The notes under the pieces: generated by a model | What the model was told of the DNA's origin: nothing | Database searches by the model: none | Seen by the model: the letters and a program-made list of their open reading frames with translations, nothing else | Position numbers and translations under genes: made by a program | Assembly (NCBI GenBank): GCA_029066845.1 | Contig: JAIEFR010000016.1 | Location: 1-64,000, forward strand | Length of the DNA stretch: 64,000 nt | Source of the DNA: Clostridia bacterium | GTDB lineage: Bacteria > Bacillota > Clostridia > Christensenellales > Borkfalkiaceae | Direction of reading: 5' to 3' | Part shown: positions 7,272 through 16,417 of the stretch, in pieces | Layout of the letters: each line of letters begins with the position of its first letter | Position numbering within the stretch: the first letter of the stretch is position 1

Positions 7272-9311
7272 TTATTCTAAATTAAATTTCTTAGTGTAAA
7301 CACAGCCCGACTTGGGCGCAAGGCTCAACACCGTTCTGCCGAACTTGACCTGCGCGTTATCGGGAAAAGTGCCCGCCTCCGCATTGACCGTGTAGGCAAG
7401 CTTGAGCATATCCGTGCGCTTGCCCGTAAGCGACCATACGGGAATGCTGAGCGAAATGTTCTTGTCGCTGCAATTGATTGCGATTATGGCGCAGTCCTCC
7501 TTATCGAACCGCGCATAGACTATATAGCCGTTGCCCGCGTCCAGCGGCATAAGCGAGCCCATTTTGAGGCAGTGTATGCTTTTGCGAAGCGCGATTGCGC
7601 TCTTGTGGACGTCGTACGTTTCCCAGTCCTCTCTGCCCCAGGGGAAGGTCCTGCGGCTGTCGGGATCCGTCCAGCCCACCTGTCCCACCTCGTCGCCGTA
7701 ATACAGTGCGGGGCTGCCCGTCCAGGTCATCTGAATGAGTACGGCAAGATAGAGTACGCGTTTGTCTATATCCTCAGACGCGGCGTCGCCGCCCATAGAT
7801 TTGAGTGTGCCCACCTTGCGGTTGGTGCGCGTGAGAAAGCGCGAATGGTCGTGATTGGAAAGCTGGTTTATCGCGCTGTCCAAAGCGGGTCTGGGAAGGC
7901 GCGCGCCGTTTTTAAGCATCGAGTCGAAGAACGCCTTGCCGTCGTACAGCTTGCCGTAATCTATCGCGCCCGAGTGCTTTTCCATACCCGTCAGAAACCA
8001 CGTTACGGGCTCCATAAACGCGTCGTAATTCATAACCGAATCCCACTCGCCGCCGAACAGCCATTTTTCGGGGTCGCCGTAGTGTTCGGCAAATACGAAC
8101 GCTTGAGGGTTGGCTTGTCTTACGCGCTCCTTGAACGTCTTCCAGAATTTGTGGTTGAACCTCTGGCTGTGCCCCAGGTCGGCGGCAACGTCCAGTCGCC
8201 AGCCGTCGGCGTTGAAGGGTGCGGACACCCACTTTGCGCCCACGCCGTAAATGCTTTCGCACAGCTGTTCGCTCTTTTCGTAGTTGAGCTTGGGCAGGGT
8301 CTTATAGCCCCACCACCCCTCGTACTCGCTGTCCGCCTTGCGCGGCTTGTTGAATTTGAAGTAGCTGCGGTAGGGGCTGTCCAGCGACTGGAACGCGCCC
8401 TTTTCGTAACCCTTTTTATCGAGATATATGCCCTCTCTGTCCAGCCACTTATGGAAGGAACCGCAGTGATTGAACACGCCGTCCACAACCACCTTTATAT
8501 CCATAGCGTGCATCTTTTCGACGAGCTCGGCAAAGTATTGGTTGGACTTTTCCAGATTGGTTTTGTCGGTTACCCTGCGTATATACTTGGGTGCGTAGCC
8601 GTTGTGCTTTTCCCAGCCCTGCATATAGTGGTCGTAATCGTTTTCGATAACGGCGAGGTGCGGGTCTATATAGTCGTAGTCCTGCGTATCGTATTTATGG
8701 TTGGAGGGCGATACGAATAGGGGATTGAAATACACCGCCTCCACGCCCAGCTCTTTGAGATATTCCAGCTTTTGTTCAACGCCCTGTAAATCGCCGCCGT
8801 AGAAGTTGTTTACGTCCAGCGCGTCGGGAATTTTGTACCAGTCGTCAATCTTCCTTACGTGTCCGCCCGTGTAATAGTATTCGTTGTACTGCACGTCGTT
8901 CGAAGGGTCGCCGTTGCAGAAACGGTCGCAGTATATCTGATAGAACACCCTGCCCTTTGCCCAGTCGGGTACCTTCACCCCGGGCATAAAGGAAAAGTTG
9001 TACTCCTCCTGATTGTTTGTGACCGCGCCCAGACGGTTGTAATAGATTTCGTCGTCCTCGTCCACCAGCTTGAAAAAGTAGCTTACTGGCTTGGAGCCGC
9101 ACGTAAACGTCAGGGAATAAAAGTCGAAGCTTTCGCACTTTTTGGGAAGCTTCTTCATAACGCGCATTTTGCCGTTTATAAAGGCGTAAACTTTCAGCAC
9201 GTCGTTTTCGAGCGTGCGGAAGGTAAGCGTTACCTTATCGCCGGGCACGGGCTCGTATGGAGTTTTAAAGGTCTCGGTTTCGTCAGTGAAAAGGGCTTGT
9301 CTGTTTATCAT
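7272..9311 (-). CDS. Neopullulanase/cyclomaltodextrinase-type alpha-amylase (GH13_20-like)
   Basis: This 679-residue GH13 enzyme has an N-terminal beta domain of about 130 residues resembling CBM34, which in this subfamily completes the active site of a dimer. The barrel motifs are VVDGVFNHCG (region I), DGWRLDVAADLG (nucleophile Asp), VFAEHYG (acid/base Glu) and QLSNHDHSRF (region IV). There is no signal peptide, so it should act in the cytoplasm on maltodextrins or cyclodextrins, alongside GlgB. The promoter is 15 bases upstream of the start, and there is no clear Shine-Dalgarno site. Pullulanase or maltogenic specificity cannot be separated by sight. Confidence 0.88.
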   Translation of the reverse strand: MINRQALFTDETETFKTPYEPVPGDKVTLTFRTLENDVLKVYAFINGKMRVMKKLPKKCESFDFYSLTFTCGSKPVSYFFKLVDEDDEIYYNRLGAVTNNQEEYNFSFMPGVKVPDWAKGRVFYQIYCDRFCNGDPSNDVQYNEYYYTGGHVRKIDDWYKIPDALDVNNFYGGDLQGVEQKLEYLKELGVEAVYFNPLFVSPSNHKYDTQDYDYIDPHLAVIENDYDHYMQGWEKHNGYAPKYIRRVTDKTNLEKSNQYFAELVEKMHAMDIKVVVDGVFNHCGSFHKWLDREGIYLDKKGYEKGAFQSLDSPYRSYFKFNKPRKADSEYEGWWGYKTLPKLNYEKSEQLCESIYGVGAKWVSAPFNADGWRLDVAADLGHSQRFNHKFWKTFKERVRQANPQAFVFAEHYGDPEKWLFGGEWDSVMNYDAFMEPVTWFLTGMEKHSGAIDYGKLYDGKAFFDSMLKNGARLPRPALDSAINQLSNHDHSRFLTRTNRKVGTLKSMGGDAASEDIDKRVLYLAVLIQMTWTGSPALYYGDEVGQVGWTDPDSRRTFPWGREDWETYDVHKSAIALRKSIHCLKMGSLMPLDAGNGYIVYARFDKEDCAIIAINCSDKNISLSIPVWSLTGKRTDMLKLAYTVNAEAGTFPDNAQVKFGRTVLSLAPKSGCVYTKKFNLE

Positions 9312-9325
9312 AATTTGTCTTTAAG

Positions 9326-9354
9326 ATTGTAACATACGCAATGCCCAAAGTCAA
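9326..9354 (-). promoter_or_regulatory. Promoter of the GH13 gene
   Basis: On the minus strand, TTGACT (9349-9354), 17 bases, TACAAT (9326-9331). The -10 box ends 14 bases before the ATG, so the 5' leader would be only about seven bases. Confidence 0.7.
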
Positions 9355-9375
9355 TACTCCCGCAAAAATCTACCG

Positions 9376-9404
9376 TTGACAAAAGTGCGTTTATATGATA
9401 ATAT
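9376..9404 (+). promoter_or_regulatory. Promoter of the YitT-family gene
   Basis: TTGACA (9376-9381), 17 bases, TAATAT (9399-9404). It is back to back with the GH13 promoter. Confidence 0.7.
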
Positions 9405-9440
9405 TGAGCGGTAGAAATTCATTTCCGATGGGGACAGACT

Positions 9441-10472
9441 ATGCCTGAAAATCAAAACGAACAGACGAACACCGAAGATGAAAACGCCCTGCCCGAACAA
9501 CCCGCCGCTCAAAGTGTGGCGGAAGCTACCGCAGGCAAGGTGAAAAAGAAATGGAAAAAACCTACTAAGAAGCAGGTTTTGCACGAGATAGTCAGCTATC
9601 TGATAATGACCGTAGGCACGATTCTAGTTGCTGCGGGCGTTTACTTTTTCAAGGCGCCCAACCACTTTGCGACGGGCGGCGTAAGCGGTATTTCCATTAT
9701 AATCGCAAAATACGTGCCGCTCAATCAGTCCACGCTGGTAATGATTATAAACGCCGCGTTGATTATAATAGGCTTTATCTTTCTGGGCAGGGGCTGTACG
9801 GTACGCACCATCTACTGCTCGCTGATGTACTCGCTGGAAAACTTTTTGTTCGAAGAGTTTTTGCCGCTGGATATAATACCGGGAACTGTAAAAATATTTG
9901 ATGAAGCCGGCACACTAGTCGCCTGCACCCTCACCAACCAGCCGCTTATGGAGCTCGTGTTTGCAATGCTTTTAACGGGCATAGGCAGCGCGATAATGTT
10001 CAACTGCAAGGCGTCGTCGGGCGGCACGGACATAGTTGCACTCATACTCAAAAAGTACACCAAAATAAACACGGGCAAGGCGCTGCTAATCACCGACGCG
10101 GCGATAGCGTTCTCCACCTTCTTTATCTTCGGCGTACAGGCGGGTCTGTTCTCTATCCTCGGTCTGTTCTCCAAGGCGTTCATAGTGGACGGCGTAATAG
10201 AAAACATAGGCAAGAGCAAGTACTTAACCATAATTACTACTATGCCCGAGGAAATCGGCAAGTATATCACGACGGTAGTCAAACGCGACTACACCAGCTA
10301 CAAGGCGACGGGCGGATATACGGGTGCGGAAAAGACCGTGCTTATCACCGTGTGCAAGCGCAGCGAGGCGCTTAAAATCAAAGCCAAGGTAAAGCTTATA
10401 GACAGCACATCCTTCGTGATTATAACCGACGCAAACGAAATACTCGGCAAGGGATTCAGAGAAACTTTATAA
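9441..10472 (+). CDS. YitT-family membrane protein (YitT domain plus DUF2179)
   Basis: This 343-residue membrane protein has a charged N-terminal cytoplasmic segment of about 50 residues (acidic, then KKKWKKPTKKQ). Roughly five or six membrane segments typical of YitT follow (FKAPNHFATGGVSGISI; FNCKASSGGTDIVALILKKY). The C-terminal soluble DUF2179 domain begins near residue 255 (GYTGAEKTVLITVCKRSE), a fold related to small sensory or ligand-binding domains. The family is widespread in Firmicutes and its transport role is unproven. GGGGA precedes the ATG. It is monocistronic, between its own promoter and a strong terminator. Confidence 0.85.
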   Translation: MPENQNEQTNTEDENALPEQPAAQSVAEATAGKVKKKWKKPTKKQVLHEIVSYLIMTVGTILVAAGVYFFKAPNHFATGGVSGISIIIAKYVPLNQSTLVMIINAALIIIGFIFLGRGCTVRTIYCSLMYSLENFLFEEFLPLDIIPGTVKIFDEAGTLVACTLTNQPLMELVFAMLLTGIGSAIMFNCKASSGGTDIVALILKKYTKINTGKALLITDAAIAFSTFFIFGVQAGLFSILGLFSKAFIVDGVIENIGKSKYLTIITTMPEEIGKYITTVVKRDYTSYKATGGYTGAEKTVLITVCKRSEALKIKAKVKLIDSTSFVIITDANEILGKGFRETL

Positions 10473-10486
10473 TCTTTATAGTAAAA

Positions 10487-10516
10487 GCCCCGCGGCGGTT
10501 GCCGCGGGGCTTTTTT
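10487..10516. terminator. Bidirectional terminator, YitT gene / giant surface gene
   Basis: A 10-bp GC stem (GCCCCGCGGC, 10487-10496 with 10501-10510), loop GGTT, then six T. It lies between convergent stops. Confidence 0.85.
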
Positions 10517-10519
10517 GTT

Positions 10520-13500
10520 TTAGTTTTTCTTGTCCGTATCCTCGTCGGTTATACCTAAATCAACGGGGTCGGCAGGCGTATAGAAGCCGCCCACGTCAAA
10601 TATCCTTCCGTCGTCCACGGGCATAGGCGCAACAAAGTTACGCACTATCGTCCTGCCTGAGGGCGAGGGCTGTGCCGCCGTTGCCTGCGCGTTCTGCGCT
10701 GGCTTCTTGGTCGTGTCTATCTTTGTAGTCGTCACGGTAGTCATTACCGCGTCGGGGGGATAGACTGCGTTTGCCGTCGCCGTTGACGAGTTGCCGTCCG
10801 TCAGTTGTGCGGGCTGTGCGGGAGGCGCCGTAATAACGGGCTGCTGCGACGCCGAAGCCATCACGTTTTTAAGCGCGCGGGTCATAATCTCGGTCATAGC
10901 GTCCACGTTAATGTTGGATACTTCACCGCTGCGCATTGCGTTAATGTCGTTGCGCATTGCCGCTTCGGCCCTGAGCGCTGCCTCCGAACGGATTGCTTCC
11001 GCCCTGAGTATAGCGGATTCTTTTGCCGATTCCTGCGCGGCTTTAAGCGCCGCCAGTTCAGCCTGTACCTGCATAAACTGCGCTTCGGTTACCATTCCGC
11101 CACCCGCTGACATAGGCTGCTGCTGAGGCGCGTACTGGGGCTGGGGTTGAGGCTGGGAAGGCATTTGCTGCTGCATCATTTGAGGCATCATCTGGGGCAT
11201 CATAGGCGGCATCATCATCTGAGGCATCTGCGGCATTTGCTGCTGCTGATTCATACGCGCCATTCTCTCCTCGCGCTCCAGCTTGCGCTCCTCGCGTTCG
11301 CGCTCTTCCTTTTCCAGCCTGCGCTGTTCCTCCAGCTCTTCCTTCTTGCGCTTCTTTTTCCTTGCGCTTGCTATCAGGCAGATAAGGATAATCAGGAATA
11401 ACAACGCCGCAGCAGCTATTACAAGCCACAGCCAGTTTGCCTTTAAGAAGTTAAGCGTGCTTCCCATTGCCGCCGCAAAGCCGCTCTGGGGTACGGTGTA
11501 GCTTATCTTGTCGCTGGTCGTTGCGAAATTGCCGTCTGCCGTCTTGAATACTACGTTGCCGCTCTCCGCGTCTATTCCGCCGAATACGGCTTCGACTCTG
11601 AACGACTTGCCGCCCTTCAGCTCGGGAGTTTCTATGTACTGTCCCGCGTCGTCGTAGTACTTGTAAAGCAAGCTCAGCGTTTCCGCATTGATAAGCTTGG
11701 TGACGTTCTCGGGCAAATTCAGCGTTGCACCCGTCTTGCTCTTGTTCCACATCTCGGTGGTGTCGATTACAAGCGGCGTAATGTTCCACTTCAGTTCGGC
11801 AATAGTGTCGTCCAGAATTGAAATTTCGTTGTCGAACAGTTTAACCGCAAACAGCTTCAGACTTGCGGGTTCCGCCGTCGTCGGTATCGCCCACTTGTAG
11901 TTGGGGTCGGTCAACGTCAGGCGTGCCGTATATCCGTTCTGGCTGACGTTTCTCAATTCCAGATAATCGCCGCTCAGACTGATAATATCCTTGTACTCCG
12001 CATAGCTTCCGCCCAGGTAGTCGGCAAGGTTGATATACTCGCCGCTGAACAAAATTCCGCTGAATGTGGGCACGGCAATTTCCTTGCGCTGTATTTCGAA
12101 GTCAACTTTGTTCGACTTGTCAAGAGTGTAGTCTTCCGCATATTCGGGCTTGATATTTATCTGAATAACGTACTTGCCCGCACCGTTTGCGGCAGGGTTG
12201 AACTCAGAAAGCTCGCCTATATCCACGCCGTCTTTCAGCACGCGGATTTCATAGTAGGAGCTGTCCCAAGGGTCGCCCGTTTCGGTATTGATAAGCGTGA
12301 ACACCTTGCTCAAATCCAGCTCGCCGCCGTACTCGTAGCCGTTGATTTTCTCATCGTCCACTTTAAGCTCTATAAGCGTCATCTGTCCGCCGAGCTTGAA
12401 CTTCTTGGGGTTCTTGGTGGCGTCGTCTTCCAGCTTATACTTCTTTGCCCCGTCCTCGGTGAGCTCTGCCTTTACGTACAGCCACGTTTCGTTGGGGTCG
12501 GTAAATCTGTCGTTGGTGCAAAGCGCTTTCAGCTCGGCTTCGGACAAAGGCGTGGTGTCGGGCGCGCCGTCCACCATCTTATAGAAGCTGTACTTGATAG
12601 CCCCTTCCTGCACTTCCGTCAGGCCGCTCAAAAGCATTACCTGCAAGTGCGCAACGGAGCTATCGTTGAAATAGTCGTCGAAGTAAGTAGGTTTGCCCCA
12701 CGCCAGTTTTATAACTTCCTTGGAAATTTCCCAGGGAATATCCACGTGCACGGTAGAGCCGCCGTTTGCAAGGCAATGGTTGTCGTCCAGCGTTACGGTT
12801 GCGCCGATTGTGTACGAGCCTGCCTGCGTTTTCTTGGGTGCAGTTTCGTCAAACTCGATTGACTTTATACCGTGCGGGTATAAGCTTTCGTGAGGAAGCG
12901 ATATAGTAACGGGTTTACCGTTGAATTCGGGAGGGTTCTTAGGATCATAGTCTTCTACCGATCCACCCTCGCGCTGATATTTCAAAGGAATGTCACTGCC
13001 CGCAACGGTTATTTCGTGCTTGCCAATCTCCACTTCGAAGGTCAGCGTTGCCGTTCCGTCGCCGTTATTCGTATAGGACTTGAACGTGTTTGTCTGCGTT
13101 ACGTCAAACGCCGCGGGAAGGCTGTGGTTTGCCGCCTCGTCGTCCTTGACTTTAATCTTTACGGTAACGGTCAGCGTGCCCGCATTGATTGCCTGCGTTA
13201 CGGTGCTGTCGTTATTGTATTGTAACGATACAGAATCCGCATACGTCAAGTAATCTATATTCGAAAAATCTAGTTCGAATTTGTATTCCGTAGCCTGCTT
13301 GGAAACGCTGTCGTATTCATACTTCAACCCGTCCGAAGGAATTGCTACGGCAGGTTCGCCGTCCGCCTCCTTCTTTACCGTATTGTAAAGTATGCCTATG
13401 TCGTCGATGCTGGCTTCGCCTGCGGTAACCGTTAAAGCCTGCGCCGCGCTGGTGCCCAGCTTATAGTTCTTGTTTACCGCGTTGGCGGCTTCGGGTGCAA

Positions 13501-16132
13501 GCTCAAAAGCAAGCGAGTACGTGCCCGCGCTGAATTTGTTGCCTACGCCTTTAAGCGTGGTTACGTCCAGCGTGAAGTTGCCTATAGTATCGCCGCTGCT
13601 GCTTCCCACAAGTACTTTCGAACCGCTTCCGAAAGTGTAGTACAGCAATAATACAGGTTCTTCCGCACTTCCGCCCGTCGGGGTTTCGCCGCCTCCGTTA
13701 GTATCGTAGTCCGCGGTAACGTTACCCGTCGTGCTGGTCTTTAAATTGAAGTTGGAATTGTTGGTAAGAGGCGACTTGAATTTGATTACAAGCTCCTTCT
13801 TTTCAACCGTGAATGTCTTGGACTTTTCTGCGGTTGCAAGCGCCGTTGCCCATTTGTAGTTGTTGCCGTCCACAAGCGCGAAAGTGACCTTATAGTCCTC
13901 CGCATTTGTAGCAGTAAACTTCTTACTTGCGGCGTCGTACTTGACTAAGAAATATCCGTCCGCACTCTCGTACTCCGTTCCTGCCGCATTTGCCGTAAGC
14001 GCAACGGAGCCTGCCTTGATATTGTCCACCTTTAAAATAGCGGTATCATAGGTCGTGCTTGTAAGCGCAAAATCCTGCTCGTTTGCGTTGTACGTTTGCT
14101 TATCTATGCTGAACGTAGGCAAGCTCACTTCGGCTTTATCCACCGTATACGCAAAGGATGTCTGCGCGCATTTAAGCTCGTAATTGCTCGTTTTCGCGTT
14201 CTTGTCTTTAAACTTAGCCGTATATGAACCGGCAAGTCTGGGCACGGTTGTAACTTCGGTGTAAGTAGTAGTTCCGTCGTTTGCCGCTCCGCTGTAAACT
14301 ATTTCGTAGTCGGGGAAACGGTTTGCAGGCGTACCCGTTGGAATACTTTCGGTAGATACGGTTGTCTTAATGTCTACCTTATACGTTTTAGTAGTATCCG
14401 CAGTATAGACTACCGAAGTGCCGCTCTTTTCAACCGAGCCTCCGCCCGAAGTATCGTATATACTGTAACTTACGTTTATCTTTTTGGGAGCTATCGTATA
14501 TTCAACTACGCGGTAGCGCTGCAACGCCTTCTGCACGTCGGTTGCCGTATCGTAGTCCAGCGTATCGTCCTCCCATTTAAGGAAATCGCTTTTGAGTTTG
14601 AGCGTAACTTTATACTTGCCCGCGTTTTTCAGAGTTGTGGCAATCGCGGGGTCAACCGTCAGTGACGATTTTATACCGTCGTCCACGCTGCTGCCGCTGA
14701 TTTGCGGCGTGTCGAACGAGGAAGTAGTATCTTCGCGTGCAATATGCTCGTAAGTAACTTCCATTAAATCGGTGCTGGAATAAATTTCGTCCCTGTACCA
14801 GTCGGGATCAAGATAATTTAAAGTATGCTGCGTGCCGTTGTAGGTTAAAGGTTGCGCAGTACCGTCGTACGCGTAAGTCGAAGTTATATTGCCGGGAGCG
14901 TCCAGCTCTATTTGCGATAAATCCAGGTGAATAGCGGGACGAACTGCGAATGCATTCGCATATTTACCAGTCGAATTTACACTGACTCCATCCGCCTTTA
15001 TATAATAACCATTGTACGCACTACCGTCAACTCCCGTTCTGAGCCAAGTATAATTGTATATGCCTTTAGTTGCCCCCGATTTAACCGAAGAAGCCTGTGA
15101 ACCTATATCCGTCTTCTTCTGATCGGTAGAAGTCTTCCATATTCCGCTGGTACCGTCAGTCGAACCCAGCTCGGTTATGCTGGGAAGCCAAACTTTATCG
15201 TTCTTCCACTGTCCGTACAAATCGATAACAGAACTGCTACTCGTCGTATAAGTTTTACCTTCGAAGCTGTAAGTGATACCGCCCTGCGCATTATACGATT
15301 CGTTGTTTAAGTTTTTATAATTCGAGCCGTTAGCAATAACGTGGGTTACGGAATTTTTCTGGTTTGCCTGCCACTCGACTTCGACGGGAGCAACCAGTAA
15401 ACTTGCAATATCTCCTCTCGTAAATTCGTAATATTTATTGGTTGTATCGCTGACGGCAAAGCTAGTCGCGTCCGTAATAGTCGGCTGTGACGACTTTGAA
15501 ACGTGATTGCCTATCGAAGACGACCCGGGAGTATACGCAGAGCTGTAATAACCGCCGTTGTTCAGCGTTATCGCCCTCATATAACTTGAACCGTACATTC
15601 CTACGGGAGTAGTCCAAGTAGATGTGGCACTATTACTTGAATCGTTATACCATCCGTCAGTAAACGGAGAAATATCCTGCGTAGTAGAATAATCGGTATT
15701 ATACGTATATTGAGAGGTATTGATACCCGAATGCCAAAGCGTAAGAATCGGCTTACCAGTTGCAGTGCCGTCCGTCGTGGAAAGGTAAACGGGAGTCCAG
15801 ATAATTCCGCCGAATTTCACGGTTACGTCGTTTCCGCCGTTTGCCGACCTGAAATCGGAAGCATCCTTTCCGCCGCTTCTGGCAGCCAACACCAGGTCGC
15901 TCAGTTTTTTGCCGGTGCCCAGCGTTTTTTCCGCCAGCTTATCCAAAACGTTGATATCGTAAGTTCTGGAAGCCGAATTGTACAGGTCGGTTGAAGTAAT
16001 AAGCTTGCTTGTCGGCACGTCATTCGAACTCGTTACGACAAACGCTTCCGCGCTGATCTTGTTATTCAAAAATGAAAAAACTGTGCCAAGACATAGTCCG
16101 ACACAGAATATGGGCGTGAGTATATAAAGCAA
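10520..16132 (-). CDS. Giant surface protein, DUF6273-like plus MBG-like repeats, with cytoplasmic coiled-coil tail; 5' end out of frame
   Basis: The open body is 1870 codons. It opens with a hydrophobic segment ending near AEA (signal peptide or anchor). A DUF6273-like domain follows at about 80-405 (KVWLPSITELG, NYTWLRTG, AFAVRPAIHLDLS). Then come many MBG/YDG-type beta domains at about 410-1560, with recurring linkers such as YTIAPKKINVSY and FTVEKKELVIKF. One membrane segment lies at about 1568-1590 (WLWLVIAAAALLFLIILI). The tail of about 280 residues would be cytoplasmic: a charged Arg/Glu/Lys coiled coil, a Met/Gln/Pro-rich stretch (about 1624-1677), a second alanine-rich coiled coil, and an acidic end. 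No sortase motif is present. The body frame has no good start: position 16132 is TTG without a binding site. A proper promoter, GAGG and ATG lie at 16206, but that frame stops after 17 codons. Confidence 0.8.
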   Translation of the reverse strand: MLYILTPIFCVGLCLGTVFSFLNNKISAEAFVVTSSNDVPTSKLITSTDLYNSASRTYDINVLDKLAEKTLGTGKKLSDLVLAARSGGKDASDFRSANGGNDVTVKFGGIIWTPVYLSTTDGTATGKPILTLWHSGINTSQYTYNTDYSTTQDISPFTDGWYNDSSNSATSTWTTPVGMYGSSYMRAITLNNGGYYSSAYTPGSSSIGNHVSKSSQPTITDATSFAVSDTTNKYYEFTRGDIASLLVAPVEVEWQANQKNSVTHVIANGSNYKNLNNESYNAQGGITYSFEGKTYTTSSSSVIDLYGQWKNDKVWLPSITELGSTDGTSGIWKTSTDQKKTDIGSQASSVKSGATKGIYNYTWLRTGVDGSAYNGYYIKADGVSVNSTGKYANAFAVRPAIHLDLSQIELDAPGNITSTYAYDGTAQPLTYNGTQHTLNYLDPDWYRDEIYSSTDLMEVTYEHIAREDTTSSFDTPQISGSSVDDGIKSSLTVDPAIATTLKNAGKYKVTLKLKSDFLKWEDDTLDYDTATDVQKALQRYRVVEYTIAPKKINVSYSIYDTSGGGSVEKSGTSVVYTADTTKTYKVDIKTTVSTESIPTGTPANRFPDYEIVYSGAANDGTTTYTEVTTVPRLAGSYTAKFKDKNAKTSNYELKCAQTSFAYTVDKAEVSLPTFSIDKQTYNANEQDFALTSTTYDTAILKVDNIKAGSVALTANAAGTEYESADGYFLVKYDAASKKFTATNAEDYKVTFALVDGNNYKWATALATAEKSKTFTVEKKELVIKFKSPLTNNSNFNLKTSTTGNVTADYDTNGGGETPTGGSAEEPVLLLYYTFGSGSKVLVGSSSGDTIGNFTLDVTTLKGVGNKFSAGTYSLAFELAPEAANAVNKNYKLGTSAAQALTVTAGEASIDDIGILYNTVKKEADGEPAVAIPSDGLKYEYDSVSKQATEYKFELDFSNIDYLTYADSVSLQYNNDSTVTQAINAGTLTVTVKIKVKDDEAANHSLPAAFDVTQTNTFKSYTNNGDGTATLTFEVEIGKHEITVAGSDIPLKYQREGGSVEDYDPKNPPEFNGKPVTISLPHESLYPHGIKSIEFDETAPKKTQAGSYTIGATVTLDDNHCLANGGSTVHVDIPWEISKEVIKLAWGKPTYFDDYFNDSSVAHLQVMLLSGLTEVQEGAIKYSFYKMVDGAPDTTPLSEAELKALCTNDRFTDPNETWLYVKAELTEDGAKKYKLEDDATKNPKKFKLGGQMTLIELKVDDEKINGYEYGGELDLSKVFTLINTETGDPWDSSYYEIRVLKDGVDIGELSEFNPAANGAGKYVIQINIKPEYAEDYTLDKSNKVDFEIQRKEIAVPTFSGILFSGEYINLADYLGGSYAEYKDIISLSGDYLELRNVSQNGYTARLTLTDPNYKWAIPTTAEPASLKLFAVKLFDNEISILDDTIAELKWNITPLVIDTTEMWNKSKTGATLNLPENVTKLINAETLSLLYKYYDDAGQYIETPELKGGKSFRVEAVFGGIDAESGNVVFKTADGNFATTSDKISYTVPQSGFAAAMGSTLNFLKANWLWLVIAAAALLFLIILICLIASARKKKRKKEELEEQRRLEKEEREREERKLEREERMARMNQQQQMPQMPQMMMPPMMPQMMPQMMQQQMPSQPQPQPQYAPQQQPMSAGGGMVTEAQFMQVQAELAALKAAQESAKESAILRAEAIRSEAALRAEAAMRNDINAMRSGEVSNINVDAMTEIMTRALKNVMASASQQPVITAPPAQPAQLTDGNSSTATANAVYPPDAVMTTVTTTKIDTTKKPAQNAQATAAQPSPSGRTIVRNFVAPMPVDDGRIFDVGGFYTPADPVDLGITDEDTDKKN

Positions 16133-16152
16133 CGCGCGCTTTACGCTTTGCT

Positions 16153-16206
16153 TACGACTTAAAAGTGCTTGCCCCCCCCCCAGTAGTCATTTTGAACAGT
16201 TTCATA
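16153..16206 (-). other. Likely true 5' end of the giant surface gene, currently out of frame
   Basis: ATG at 16206 has GAGG eight bases upstream and an intact promoter. Reading gives MKLFKMTTGGGASTFKS and then a stop. With nine instead of ten G, the frame continues as GGGQALLSRKQSVK, a basic stretch that would join naturally to the hydrophobic LLYILTPIF of the body after one more base loss in the AAAA run at 16139-16142. So two single-base changes, or a slippage mechanism, separate start and body in this sequence. Confidence 0.6.
16173..16182. repeat. Ten-base C/G homopolymer inside the giant gene's start region
   Basis: Ten consecutive C on the plus strand (G10 in the mRNA) lie at codons 9-12 after ATG 16206. 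Such tracts are prone to slippage during replication and also to sequencing or assembly error. Confidence 0.9.
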
Positions 16207-16244
16207 CAAATTTCCTCACAACAAAATCTATTTTAGTGTATGGA

Positions 16245-16272
16245 TTATATCACAAGTAAATGAAAATTTCAA
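16245..16272 (-). promoter_or_regulatory. Promoter of the giant surface gene
   Basis: On the minus strand, TTGAAA (16267-16272), 16 bases, TATAAT (16245-16250). The predicted leader is about 32 bases and contains GAGG, all aligned to ATG 16206 rather than to the TTG at 16132. Confidence 0.7.
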
Positions 16273-16351
16273 TACTTTTCGGCAAAGTTTTTAAAAATAG
16301 TTGTTAAATTTACATAAAACACAATATGTTGTGGTTTTTTAATTTTTGGTA

Positions 16352-16380
16352 TTGCAATATTCTATAAAGCGTGATATAAT
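16352..16380 (+). promoter_or_regulatory. Promoter of stand-alone KDPG aldolase gene
   Basis: TTGCAA (16352-16357), 17 bases, TATAAT (16375-16380). Confidence 0.75.
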
Positions 16381-16417
16381 ACACGGTGTAAAACAAATAA
16401 ATCTGGAGGCATTTGAA

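Noticed and set aside
11147..11401. Apparent histidine-rich protein on the plus strand
   Set aside because: It is the complement of the Met/Gln/Pro-rich and coiled-coil coding segment of the giant surface gene, with no start signals.
16130..16132. TTG at 16132 as the true start of the giant surface protein
   Set aside because: There is no ribosome binding site, the frame is closed just upstream by TAA, and all expression signals align with ATG 16206. It is kept only as the limit of the open body.
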